NCBI GenBank assembly: GCA_025360225.1
Contig: JANYCN010000022.1
Location: 1-32,130, forward strand
Reading direction: 5' to 3'
Source: Actinomycetes bacterium
Lineage (GTDB): Bacteria > Actinomycetota > Thermoleophilia > Gaiellales > F1-60-MAGs149
DNA length: 32,130 nucleotides
Shown here: positions 25,115 through 32,130 of the stretch, piece by piece
Layout: the number at the start of each line of letters is the position of its first letter
Position numbering within the stretch: position 1 is the first letter of the stretch
Position numbers and translations under genes: made by a program
The notes under the pieces: model-generated
Database searches by the model: none
Told to the model about the DNA's origin: nothing
The model's input: only the letters and a program-made list of their open reading frames with translations

Positions 25115-26019
25115 CGCTGCAGCAGCAGATCCGGTCGAACCGGTTTCGTACCGGCGTCGTGCTGCTCGGGTTCGCGGCGATCAGCCTCCTCCTCGTCGGC
25201 GCCGTCGACCTCGCGTTCAAGCCGACGATCGCCACGTTCGTCGGCGTCGGCGCGCTCGTCTACGGCGTGATCTCATGGTTCTTTGCCGACCGCATGGTCG
25301 CTGCGGCTGCCGGCGCGCGCAAGGTCGCGAAGGCCGACGCGCCGGAGCTCTTCCGCGCCGTCGAGAACGCCGCGATCGGCGCCGGGCTCACGCGCGTGCC
25401 CGACGTCTATCTGATCGACGACCCAGCACCGAACGCGTTCGCAGCAGGTCGAAGCCCGGAGCACGCCTACGTTGCAGCAACGACCGGCCTCGTCCGAATT
25501 CTCGACCGCTCCGAGCTCGAAGCGGTGATGGCGCACGAGATCGCCCACGTCCGCAACCGCGACGTGCGGCTGATGAGCCTCGCCGCCGTGCTCGTCGGTG
25601 TCATCGCGCTCACCTGTGACCTGCTCCTACGGATGACTCTCTGGGGTGGATCGAGCCGCGATCGCGACAGCAACAACCCCCTCACGCTCGTGATCGGCAT
25701 CGCCGCGCTCGTGCTCGCGCCAATCGGCGCCGCGCTGCTGCAGATGTCGCTCTCCCGCCGCCGCGAGTACCTCGCCGACGCCTCCGCGGCCGAGATCACC
25801 GGTGACGGGCGCTCGCTCGCCCTAGCGCTCGCGAAGCTGCGCGACGACAAGCAGCCGCTCCGGACCGTCACGCGAGCGACGGCGCACCTCTACATCGAGT
25901 CACCGCTGCGTGATCACAAGGGCCTGCGTTCGAGCCTCGGCGGCCTGTTCGACACGCATCCACCGCTCGATGAACGCATCCGTCGCCTCGCCGAAGCAGG
26001 AGGGTTTCCCGTCCCATGA
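25111..26019 (+). CDS. htpX: M48-family membrane zinc metalloprotease (HtpX-like)
   Basis: 302 aa membrane protease for quality control of membrane proteins. Two N-terminal helices (TGVVLLGFAAISLLLVGAVDL and ATFVGVGALVYGVISWFF), then the catalytic domain: NAFAAGRSPEHAYVAATTGL, zinc site HEIAH (142-146), two further helices (AAVLVGVIALTCDLLL and LTLVIGIAALVLAPIGAALL), and the third zinc ligand Glu219 in RRREYLADASAAEITG. C-terminal THPPLDERIRRL is typical. GTG overlaps the lemA stop (GTGA). LemA-HtpX pairing is a known conserved neighbourhood. Confidence 0.95.
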   Translation: MTLQQQIRSNRFRTGVVLLGFAAISLLLVGAVDLAFKPTIATFVGVGALVYGVISWFFADRMVAAAAGARKVAKADAPELFRAVENAAIGAGLTRVPDVYLIDDPAPNAFAAGRSPEHAYVAATTGLVRILDRSELEAVMAHEIAHVRNRDVRLMSLAAVLVGVIALTCDLLLRMTLWGGSSRDRDSNNPLTLVIGIAALVLAPIGAALLQMSLSRRREYLADASAAEITGDGRSLALALAKLRDDKQPLRTVTRATAHLYIESPLRDHKGLRSSLGGLFDTHPPLDERIRRLAEAGGFPVP

Positions 26020-26939
26020 CCTACTCGATCGTCGCCCGCGACGCAGTCACCGGCGAGCTCGGGGTGGCAGTGCAATCACACTTCTTCAGCGTCGGCCCGA
26101 TCGTTCCCTGGGTCGAGGCCGGTGTCGGAGCAGTCGCCACGCAGTCCCTCGTCGACCCGAGCTACGGACCGCGCGGGCTCGACGGGATGCGGGCTGGCGG
26201 CTCGGCGAGCGAGGTGCTCGCGGCGCTCGTCGCCGGTGACGAAGCAGCCGCGGTGCGGCAGGTCGCGATGGTCGATGCGGCGGGCGCGGTCGCCGTTCAC
26301 ACCGGCGAGCGCTGCATCGCTGACGCCGGGCACCTCACCGGCATCGGGTTCACGGTGCAGGCGAACATGATGCGGAACCCCGGCATCCCCGAGGCGATGG
26401 CGGCTGCGTTCCGGTCGGCGACCGGCACCCTCGCCGAGCGGCTCGTGGCGGCGCTGGTCGCGGCGGAGGAGGCCGGCGGCGACATCCGTGGACGCCAGTC
26501 AAGCGCGGTCCGTGTCGTCCGAGCCACCCGTGCCGATGACCCGTCGAAGGGGATGGTCGTCGACCTCCGCGTCGAGGACCATCCGGATCCGAACACGGAG
26601 CTCTCGCGCCTCGTGCAGGTGCAGATCGGCTACCAGCAGCTGCAGCGATCAGAGGACCTGCGCCTTGAGGGAGACGAGGACGGCGCGCGGGAAGCTGCAC
26701 GCCTAGCGCTTTCGCTTGTTCCAGACAACGTCGAGATCGGCTTCTGGTGGGGGCTCGAGCTCGTCAAGCTCGGCTCCGACGCCGAGGCGCGCCCGCTTCT
26801 CGACCGCGCCTTCGCGACCGACCCCGGCTGGCGCGAGCTCGTCCGCCGCCTCCCTGCCGCCGGGCTGCTGGACGACGATCCGTCGCTCGTGGCGCGGATC
26901 CTCGGCTCCTCGCAGGTCACCGGCCGCTCGGGCTGCTAG
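26016..26939 (+). CDS. DUF1028 family protein with C-terminal TPR-like extension
   Basis: 307 aa. The N-terminal ~200 aa match the DUF1028 family: TYSIVARDAVTGELGVAVQSHFFSVGPIVPWVEAGVGAVATQS, then GERCIADAGHLTGIGFTVQANMM and GGDIRGRQSSAVRVV. These proteins resemble Ntn-hydrolases, but their substrate is unknown. The last ~90 aa form helical pairs (EARLALSLVPDNVEIGFWWG type) like a short TPR or linker. ATG overlaps the htpX stop (ATGA). The TAG stop is supplied by the CTAG end of the TIR element at 26936, so the original C-terminus may have differed. Confidence 0.88.
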   Translation: MTYSIVARDAVTGELGVAVQSHFFSVGPIVPWVEAGVGAVATQSLVDPSYGPRGLDGMRAGGSASEVLAALVAGDEAAAVRQVAMVDAAGAVAVHTGERCIADAGHLTGIGFTVQANMMRNPGIPEAMAAAFRSATGTLAERLVAALVAAEEAGGDIRGRQSSAVRVVRATRADDPSKGMVVDLRVEDHPDPNTELSRLVQVQIGYQQLQRSEDLRLEGDEDGAREAARLALSLVPDNVEIGFWWGLELVKLGSDAEARPLLDRAFATDPGWRELVRRLPAAGLLDDDPSLVARILGSSQVTGRSGC

Positions 26940-28023
26940 TGGTCTGATTGTCAAGGAGCGTGGTCATTCGCGCGCCTGGATCGTGGGCTTCGCGGGAGCT
27001 GCCGGAGCCGGTAAACCGCTGAACGTCAGCGGCCTCGGCCGCGAGCTCGCTCGCGAGATGCTCGATCGGCTCGAGCGGTCGCAGCGTCACGCGACCGCCG
27101 GCAAGGCTCCAGGTCGCGACCACCTTCCCACCAACGAGCGCGGTCGCACGGAAGACGCCGTTCGTGGTGACGACGCCGGCGTGGTTCCCGACGAACGGCT
27201 CGCGGGACGCCCAGCCGTGCAGGATCGGGTCGAACGGCCCGAGCAGCCGCGGCGCAGGAAGCCGGTCGACACGCGGTGCCGAGGCGAGCGCGACGAGGCC
27301 GCCCGGGCGCTGCTCAAGCCGGCTCGCGATCGCCTCCAGCCCGCGCCGCGCGTCGCCGAGCGTAACCCCCGCCCACCGCGCGAGGTCACCGTCGGTGGCC
27401 GGACCGTGACCGACGAGGTATCGCCCGGCGAGCTCCGCGAGCGCCACCCGCCGCTCCACGGCCCGCTGCGGGCCGAGCCACTGCTCGACGCCGACGAACG
27501 CCTGCTCGCCACGAACGATCGGTCCACGGACGAGCACGCCGCCGATCGTGGCGAGGAAGAGCAGGTGCACCAACGCCTGCCCTGCGACGGGGATGCCGAC
27601 CTGCTGGAGGCGGTCGCGGAGATCGTCACGGAGCTGCGGCCCGTCGTTGCCCACGGCATCGCGGATCACCTCGACGGCGCGCAACGACTGTGCCTCGCTG
27701 ACGCCCTCCTGTCGAAGGCGACGGGCGTTCTGGACCGCCAGCTGCGGCGTCGTCAGGGAGTGGAGCCAGGCGTAGTCGTCGGCACGGACGAGGTGAAGCG
27801 TGCCGCGGTTCAACCAGCTCACCAGCAGGCTCCGGTCGTCCGTCATCGCGGCGTCGACATCGCCCGCCGTCAAACCCGTCGTCCGGGCCCGGACCGCGAG
27901 GCGCGCGCCTCGCGGGTCCTGCGCCTGAATCGCGACCAGCGAGCCGACCACGTCCTCCGCCCGCGGAGACGCCCTGTCAAGCAGGCCCTGCGCGGCGAGC
28001 CGCTCCGCGATCGTCGTCGCCAT
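26917..28023 (-). CDS. winged-helix DNA-binding protein (HTH_42 / AlkZ-like)
   Basis: About 368 aa. Matches the HTH_42 (PF06224) group that includes AlkZ/YcaQ DNA glycosylases: QDPRGARLAVRART, LLVSWLNRGTLHLVRADDYAWLHSL, a winged-helix stretch YLVGHGPATDGDLARWAGV, DPILHGWASREPFVG. AlkZ uses a QxQ or similar motif; the stretch IQAQDPRGAR contains QAQD, compatible with it. ATG 28023 starts 8 nt from the element copy at 28031 and has only a weak GGTG upstream. The end is also altered: after VQRFTG the last ~25 residues (SREAHDPGARMTTLLDNQTTS...) are read from the element copy at 26936, overlapping the convergent DUF1028 end by 23 nt. Confidence 0.8.
   Translation of the reverse strand: MATTIAERLAAQGLLDRASPRAEDVVGSLVAIQAQDPRGARLAVRARTTGLTAGDVDAAMTDDRSLLVSWLNRGTLHLVRADDYAWLHSLTTPQLAVQNARRLRQEGVSEAQSLRAVEVIRDAVGNDGPQLRDDLRDRLQQVGIPVAGQALVHLLFLATIGGVLVRGPIVRGEQAFVGVEQWLGPQRAVERRVALAELAGRYLVGHGPATDGDLARWAGVTLGDARRGLEAIASRLEQRPGGLVALASAPRVDRLPAPRLLGPFDPILHGWASREPFVGNHAGVVTTNGVFRATALVGGKVVATWSLAGGRVTLRPLEPIEHLASELAAEAADVQRFTGSGSSREAHDPGARMTTLLDNQTTSSPSGR
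26936..26996. mobile_element. TIR element copy B (internally deleted)
   Basis: Starts CTAGTGGTCTGATTGTCA like the full copies, then jumps after GGATCGTGGGCTTCGCGGGA to host sequence. Compared with copy A, the end segment and the segment around 6232-6249 have been joined at the short shared sequence CACGATCC, removing about 90 bases, and the rest of the element is missing. It supplies the DUF1028 stop and the last residues of the convergent winged-helix gene. Confidence 0.7.
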
Positions 28024-28030
28024 CACACCA

Positions 28031-28347
28031 CTAGTGGTCTGATTGTCAAATGCATGGTCATTGGGTGTCTGGAGCGAGCGGGAGCGTTGCGCGTCGCGCA
28101 GGGCTTGCCGATCGCGGGCGTGCTGGATAGCACGCCCGCTCGCACGCGTGTCAAGGCGAAGGCCTTGACACGCTAAGTGCAAGCGGCGCGCGACGTTCCC
28201 GCGAAGCCCACGATCCGGCACGCACAGCGGGCCTGAACGTGGTCGCCGCAGCTGGCTGGCAGAGCCACCCGACGGGTGGCAGAGCCGGCAAGCGCAGGAC
28301 GATCCAGGCAGTCGCACGACCACGCCATCGCGCCATCAGACCACGAG
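28031..28347. mobile_element. TIR element copy C (full length)
   Basis: About 317 bp, nearly identical to copy A through the left TIR and the first two hairpins. Divergence is concentrated near 28225-28270 and at the right end (CACGACCACGCCATCGCGCCATCAGACCACGAG, so CTAG has become CGAG). A 1-base deletion after CAAAT relative to copy A breaks any shared frame, so the element is non-coding. Lies directly upstream of the winged-helix gene, where it must have replaced or displaced the native promoter. Confidence 0.8.
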
Positions 28348-28592
28348 CGAGCAGCGCCGCTCGTCTTCCCGGCATCGACGGCGTTCTGGGGCGTCTCCGG
28401 CTTGCAGGATGCGCACCGTGCGTGAGAGCCCGGTTCGCCACCCCGCGATGAGGTGCAGGACCCGGCGCCTCATCCGTCCGCGCCGCCAACCAGACGGCTC
28501 GAGCCCGCACTGCGTGTCGGCTACGCATGCACTATGTCAAGCGGCTTCCGGGAGGCGCGAGCTCCATCAGACGCGACTGCGCTCACCGGCGA

Positions 28593-29165
28593 TCAGGACG
28601 CTTCTCGGCGGGCGATCAGCACAGCCGCCGCAGCTTTTGCGTGGCGCGCGGCGGTCGGGTCACGGCGAGACCCGCCCATCGCGTACGCGCCGTCGACGAG
28701 CAGTGCAAGCTGGGCGGAGAGGGCGGCGTCGTCGACTCCCGTCTCGGTAAGGAGCTGATGAACGAGGCCCTCCCGTGCGTGCAGATGCGCGAGCGCGGCC
28801 TCGCGAACGGGATGGCCCGGGCGGTTGATCTCGAGCGCGGCATTGATGAACGCGCATCCAGCCGTCGTTCTCGTGCGCAGGGCATTCTCGATCACATCGA
28901 ACAGCGCCAAGATCGCCGGCTCGCCGGACTCCTCGGCGCGACGCCTTGCATTGGTCTCCAACACCAGGAGTGCACGTCGGTTCCGGTCACGGAGCGCTTC
29001 AGCCACGAGCCGATCCTTAGAGCCGAAGTGCTGATACAAGGTCCGCTTCGTCACCCCCGCCCGCGCCGCGATCGCATCCACACCCGTGCCCACGATGCCG
29101 TGCTCATAGGTAAGCTCGTTCGTCGCTGCGAGGAGCGCATCGTGCGCGTTCGGCCGATCAGTCAT
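28593..29165 (-). CDS. TetR/AcrR-family transcriptional regulator
   Basis: 190 aa from ATG 29165. N-terminal helix-turn-helix: HDALLAATNELTYEHGIVGTGVDAIAARAGVTKRTLYQHFGSKDRLVAEAL, a textbook TetR DNA-binding domain. The ligand domain holds TAGCAFINAALEINRPGHP and DGAYAMGGSRRDPTAARHAKAAA, typical of regulators of the TetR_C_33-like group; ligand unknown. The promoter box TAGACT is 7 nt before ATG, so the transcript is leaderless, and a perfect palindrome (29180-29193) sits next to it. Divergent from the secreted HExxH gene, which is the best candidate target. Confidence 0.92.
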   Translation of the reverse strand: MTDRPNAHDALLAATNELTYEHGIVGTGVDAIAARAGVTKRTLYQHFGSKDRLVAEALRDRNRRALLVLETNARRRAEESGEPAILALFDVIENALRTRTTAGCAFINAALEINRPGHPVREAALAHLHAREGLVHQLLTETGVDDAALSAQLALLVDGAYAMGGSRRDPTAARHAKAAAAVLIARREAS

Positions 29166-29179
29166 GACTCGGAGTCTAC

Positions 29180-29193
29180 ATACCGATCGGTAT
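29180..29193. promoter_or_regulatory. TetR-type operator, perfect palindrome
   Basis: ATACCGATCGGTAT, 14 bp with perfect dyad symmetry, 15 nt before the tetR ATG and adjacent to its -10 box TAGACT (29178-29173). Sequence type and location suit TetR/AcrR autoregulation. Confidence 0.7.
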
Positions 29194-29297
29194 AGGAGCA
29201 TTCTCCGGCCAGGCTCACCGATGAAGGGCGAGGACCTCTGGAGGAGCAAACGCCCGTGACGTCCACCTTCTCTGAGGTCGCGCTCATCGTGCGAAGT

Positions 29298-29311
29298 ACA
29301 CCGAGCGGTAT
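29298..29311. promoter_or_regulatory. second, imperfect TetR operator-like site
   Basis: ACACCGAGCGGTAT matches the palindrome at 29180-29193 at 12 of 14 positions. It lies 47 nt before the ATG of the secreted HExxH protein, in a place where a repressor could act on that promoter. Confidence 0.45.
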
Positions 29312-29345
29312 GGAGGCCGTCAAACCCCACACACGCAGTCGGTGC

Positions 29346-29351
29346 TACGCT
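29346..29351 (+). promoter_or_regulatory. -10 box of the secreted HExxH gene
   Basis: TACGCT, exactly 6 nt before ATG 29358; leaderless architecture as for gltX, MarR, TetR and the glycosyltransferase. Confidence 0.45.
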
Positions 29352-29357
29352 CGCGCT

Positions 29358-31844
29358 ATGCACAGATCGAGCCGAGTGGTGTTCCTGGGCGCCGCGCTCG
29401 TCGCTTCGGTGTGTCCGTCGGTCGCCGGGGCCGCTCCACGTCCCGTCACGGGTGTCGTCCCACCGGTCCTGGTCGTCTCGCAGCCAGTCCGGCTAACCCT
29501 CGCCGTACCCGGAACACCACGGAAGGTCGCGGCGCTGCGGGTTCGCGTCGTGCTGTCACCGACGACGGTCGCGTCGGCTGGGACGTTGGTCGGCGCCATC
29601 ACGCTCCACAACGTCGCCGCGCACCGTGCGCGGAGAGTCGCGCTCGCGGTAACGGTGCCGGCCAACCCGCCCCGGACGAGCGGCTACCTGATCGCCTGCG
29701 TCCGAGCCGGGAGCGCGAAGGAGCGCTGCGTCGTGCTGCGCCGCGTCGCGGTCAGCCCAGACGCCAGCGCCTCCGCGGGGATCGAAGCCGAACGCGCCGC
29801 GGGGTTGATCTCGACCTCGACGGCGATCCGCCGGCTCGCGGCGAGCATGCACGCCGGCGGTGCTGGCGACGATGCGCTCGAGCGCTTTCGGGCGCTCTGG
29901 CCGCTCGCGAGCGCAGCGGATCGCACGTTCATGATGCCGATGTTCCTTCCACCGGACACCGTCGGCAGCGCCTGGGCGCGGAAGGGGAAGAAGGCCGCCT
30001 CGACCCCCGTCCGCCAGCGCCGAGACGTAGACCCGTGCGCGCGTTTCACCGTGCGTGACGCGGCGGCCTGGGTCGAGATGCCCGCGGCGGGCGGCAAGGT
30101 GTTGTTCCACTTCGACCCTGACGAGCCGGCACAGACCCAGACGACCTTCGTGAGCGCGATGGACACCTACATCTACACGCCCCTGACGACGGCCAACGGC
30201 TTCCACGAACCGCTCGGAGACGGGAACGAGACGTGCGCCCACGGCGGCGACGGACGGCTCGACATCTTCATCAGCTCGAAGATCACCGCCGGTGGCGGCG
30301 GATTTACGAACACGTACCCGCCGACGCTCGACGACCCGTGCTTCGAGGCCCCGCAGCCCGTCTTCATCGCGCTCAACCCGACGTTCGGTGTCGTCGCGCT
30401 CGCGCACGAGTTCTTCCACGCCGTCCAGATGGCGTACGGCTACCGCAAGGCGTGCGCCGGCAAGGTGCCCTGGTTCGATGAGGCGACGGCGGTATGGGGC
30501 GAGTACCTCGCCTACCCCGGCAACCACTTCACGCTCCACGAGCGACCCGACTCGATCCGCCCGCGAGCAGGCTTCCACGTCAGCTACGACTCCTGGGTCT
30601 TCTGGTACGCGATGACCAAGGACCACGGCGGGACGAAGGTCGTCAGCGGCGCGCTCGCCGCGCTCGAGGGCGCCAAGCCGCACACCGAACCCGCCGCCGT
30701 CAAGGCGCTCGACGGCGCACTGAGCGGCGGGCTTCGCAAGGGGCTCGAGGACTTCGCTGCCCACGCCTGGAACCAGGACCCGATCGGCGCGCCGGGGTTC
30801 CCGATCACGACCGACTACGCCGGCTGGAACATCGACTCTCGCCACCCGGCGATCCCGCCGGCGCCGACTGCCTTGAAGCTCGCGGGAGCAACGCTGAAGC
30901 AGGTACCGCTCTCGTGGCCTGGCGGGCTGGCGTTCGGCGACCGCGAGTACACCAACCTGACGGTGCCCGACGCGAACGTCCGCGAGCTCCGCTGGACGAA
31001 CGGCTTCGCGCACGAGCCCGGCCTCGACGTGCAGGCCTACCTCCACACCAGCGCCGGCACCTGGCGCGTCGAGGACTGGTCAGCCAAGAGCACGGTGACG
31101 CTCTGCCGCGACCAGCCCGAGGACGACGTCGACCGGATCATCCTCGCAACGACGAACGCCGACCTCGCCGGCCTCTCCTACTACACCGGCTTCGGACGCC
31201 ACGCTGACACGATGCGGCTGCGCCGTCGCTGCGCGTTCCCGACCGTGTACGCCGGCACCTGGACGCGGACGATTCACAGCCCATCGAGCGGCTGGACGGA
31301 GACGATCACTGGTGATGCGCGATTCATCCGCGAGCCGCTCCTCCCCGACATCGCCGAGCAGTTGATCCCCGTCCCGTACAACCTCGACCACGCGAGCGCA
31401 ACCTGGACGGTCAGCGGACAGAGCCCCGGCGGTGGCAACATCTGCCAGATCAGCTATAGCGGCAACGGCACCGAGACGGTGTTTAACGACGCCGACGCGT
31501 ACATGGCGACCCGGCTGACACTGCAGGACGCCAACCCGTATCTCACCGCACCAACGACGTCCCCGTTCTACTACGCGATCGATGTGCTCGGCAAGCGTCT
31601 CCACCCACCCACCTACGACATCAACGGCATGCCGACCTGCGGCGGCGGAACAACCGAGCCAACGTGGACGGACTACCTCGACATCGGACTCTTTCAGGAC
31701 GCCAACGGCGGCATCACACCGGGCGACCCACTGCTCGAGGCCAGCGCAACGACACGAACGCTCGCCGGCACCCGCACCTACAGCGACCCCTCGATCGGCG
31801 ACAACGTGATCACCGACACCTGGAGCTTCACCGGCTTCGACTAG
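29358..31844 (+). CDS. large secreted protein with gluzincin-type metallopeptidase motif
   Basis: 828 aa. N-terminal signal peptide: basic HRSSR, hydrophobic VVFLGAALVASVCPSVAGA, cut likely after AGA. The zinc motif is HEFFH (350-354), with the third ligand probably Glu375 in WFDEATAVWGEY, 21 residues on, the arrangement of gluzincins. Preceding text (HGGDGRLDIFISSKI, FGVVALAHEFFHAVQ) resembles uncharacterised secreted bacterial proteases. The C-terminal ~300 aa is beta-rich with Trp/Thr, probably binding or structural. No membrane anchor. An in-frame GTG at 29256 with a good GGAGGAG site would add 34 residues; ATG 29358 is preferred because it begins at the signal peptide and follows a -10 box. 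Confidence 0.75.
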   Translation: MHRSSRVVFLGAALVASVCPSVAGAAPRPVTGVVPPVLVVSQPVRLTLAVPGTPRKVAALRVRVVLSPTTVASAGTLVGAITLHNVAAHRARRVALAVTVPANPPRTSGYLIACVRAGSAKERCVVLRRVAVSPDASASAGIEAERAAGLISTSTAIRRLAASMHAGGAGDDALERFRALWPLASAADRTFMMPMFLPPDTVGSAWARKGKKAASTPVRQRRDVDPCARFTVRDAAAWVEMPAAGGKVLFHFDPDEPAQTQTTFVSAMDTYIYTPLTTANGFHEPLGDGNETCAHGGDGRLDIFISSKITAGGGGFTNTYPPTLDDPCFEAPQPVFIALNPTFGVVALAHEFFHAVQMAYGYRKACAGKVPWFDEATAVWGEYLAYPGNHFTLHERPDSIRPRAGFHVSYDSWVFWYAMTKDHGGTKVVSGALAALEGAKPHTEPAAVKALDGALSGGLRKGLEDFAAHAWNQDPIGAPGFPITTDYAGWNIDSRHPAIPPAPTALKLAGATLKQVPLSWPGGLAFGDREYTNLTVPDANVRELRWTNGFAHEPGLDVQAYLHTSAGTWRVEDWSAKSTVTLCRDQPEDDVDRIILATTNADLAGLSYYTGFGRHADTMRLRRRCAFPTVYAGTWTRTIHSPSSGWTETITGDARFIREPLLPDIAEQLIPVPYNLDHASATWTVSGQSPGGGNICQISYSGNGTETVFNDADAYMATRLTLQDANPYLTAPTTSPFYYAIDVLGKRLHPPTYDINGMPTCGGGTTEPTWTDYLDIGLFQDANGGITPGDPLLEASATTRTLAGTRTYSDPSIGDNVITDTWSFTGFD

Positions 31845-31956
31845 ACCGGAGGTGCCGGAATCGCAGGTCGCGGAATGCGCCGAGCGCTGCACGCAGCGAC
31901 GCGATCTCCGCGCGGAGCACGGCGCCCTCGTCGCTGACCTGGTATCGATCGTCCAT
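31828..31956 (-). CDS. possible small or truncated ORF
   Basis: 42 aa from ATG 31956: MDDRYQVSDEGAVLRAEI then ASLRAALGAFRDLRFRHL. It looks like the start of a helical protein rather than random sequence. A GAGGGG lies upstream. It may be the N-terminal remnant of a gene interrupted near the 3' end of the HExxH gene, which it overlaps. Low confidence. Confidence 0.25.
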   Translation of the reverse strand: MDDRYQVSDEGAVLRAEIASLRAALGAFRDLRFRHLRSSRSR

Positions 31957-31989
31957 CACGCCACGCCCCTCATCGGCAGGTGGCGACGG

Positions 31990-32130
31990 CTAGTGGTCTG
32001 ATTGTGAAATGGCGTGGTCATCCGACTGCCTGGATCGTCCTGCGCTTGTCGGCTCTGCCACCCGTCGGGTGGCTGCGCCGCTCAGCTCCGGCGACCGCGT
32101 CCCGGCCCGCTCTGCGTGCCGGATCGTGGG
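31990..32130. mobile_element. TIR element copy D (inverted, cut by window end)
   Basis: Begins CTAGTGGTCTGATTGTGA and continues as the reverse complement of the right part of copy A, including the GCCACCCGTCGGGTGGC hairpin and TCCGGCGACCGCGTCCCGG. Nearly identical to copy A over 141 bases. The remainder is beyond the window. Confidence 0.8.

Noticed and set aside
28024-28323. N-terminal extension of the winged-helix gene into element copy C
   Set aside because: The extension is translated element sequence; the HTH_42 protein begins at ATG 28023.
29256-29357. GTG start with a good GGAGGAG site, 34 codons before the HExxH protein's ATG
   Set aside because: It would put about 40 residues before the signal peptide's hydrophobic core, and a -10 box lies just before ATG 29358. 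Not excluded.

Overview
The window is about 32 kb of GC-rich chromosome with strong GC bias at third codon positions. Gene content and protein style (Lon, three-gene PntA1/A2/B transhydrogenase, YhaO/YhaN-like pair, SigH-like sigma factor, GltX-CysS-RlmB run) suggest a deep-branching actinobacterium, most likely of the Thermoleophilia (Gaiellales/Solirubrobacterales) type. This is inferred from sequence style only. Several genes look leaderless: a TANNNT -10 box lies only 6-7 nt before the start codon, as is common in actinobacteria.

Layout. (1) 1-2866: a dispersed-repeat fragment, lon, and an HxlR-type regulator. (2) 2867-6062: a lower-GC, visibly decayed island on the minus strand. It holds the C-terminal part of an RHS/YD-repeat protein and three copies of the RHS 'DPxNCTDxxG' tail junction. 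Each junction leads into a different C-terminal extension, and each extension is followed at once (1-16 nt overlap or 1 nt gap) by a small membrane or lipoprotein gene. This looks like a stack of displaced RHS toxin-tip/immunity cassettes, with three frameshifts visible. (3) 6063-6380: full copy of a ~318-bp element with terminal inverted repeats (TIRs) starting CTAGTGGTCTGATTG. Further copies lie at 26936-26996 (internally deleted), 28031-28347 and 31990-end (inverted). (4) 6377-9226: proton-translocating NAD(P) transhydrogenase operon on the minus strand, with a divergent SbcD/SbcC-like (YhaO/YhaN) repair pair at 9330-13144. (5) 13262-16088, minus strand: glycosyltransferase, membrane protein, selD, secG. 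(6) 16122-16373: a structured inverted-repeat element, then tRNA-Thr(UGU) with a YgjP-type metallopeptidase gene starting 3 nt after the tRNA. (7) 17077-21739, minus strand: gltX-cysS-rlmB with 4-nt overlaps, then a SigH-like sigma factor with a LexA-like box upstream, then a MarR regulator with its own operator. (8) 21871-26939, plus strand: a five-gene operon with four successive 4-nt stop/start overlaps (S1-domain coiled-coil protein, mutY, lemA, htpX-like, DUF1028). (9) 26917-28023: a winged-helix (HTH_42/AlkZ-like) gene boxed in by two element copies. (10) 28593-31844: TetR regulator divergent from a large secreted HExxH protein, with a perfect palindromic operator and a 12/14 second site between them.

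The points most worth a second look are the RHS cassette island, the TIR element family whose CTAG ends supply stop codons of neighbouring genes, the multidomain S1 protein heading the mutY operon, the TetR/secreted-peptidase pair with two operator-like sites, and the LexA-like box before the sigma gene.
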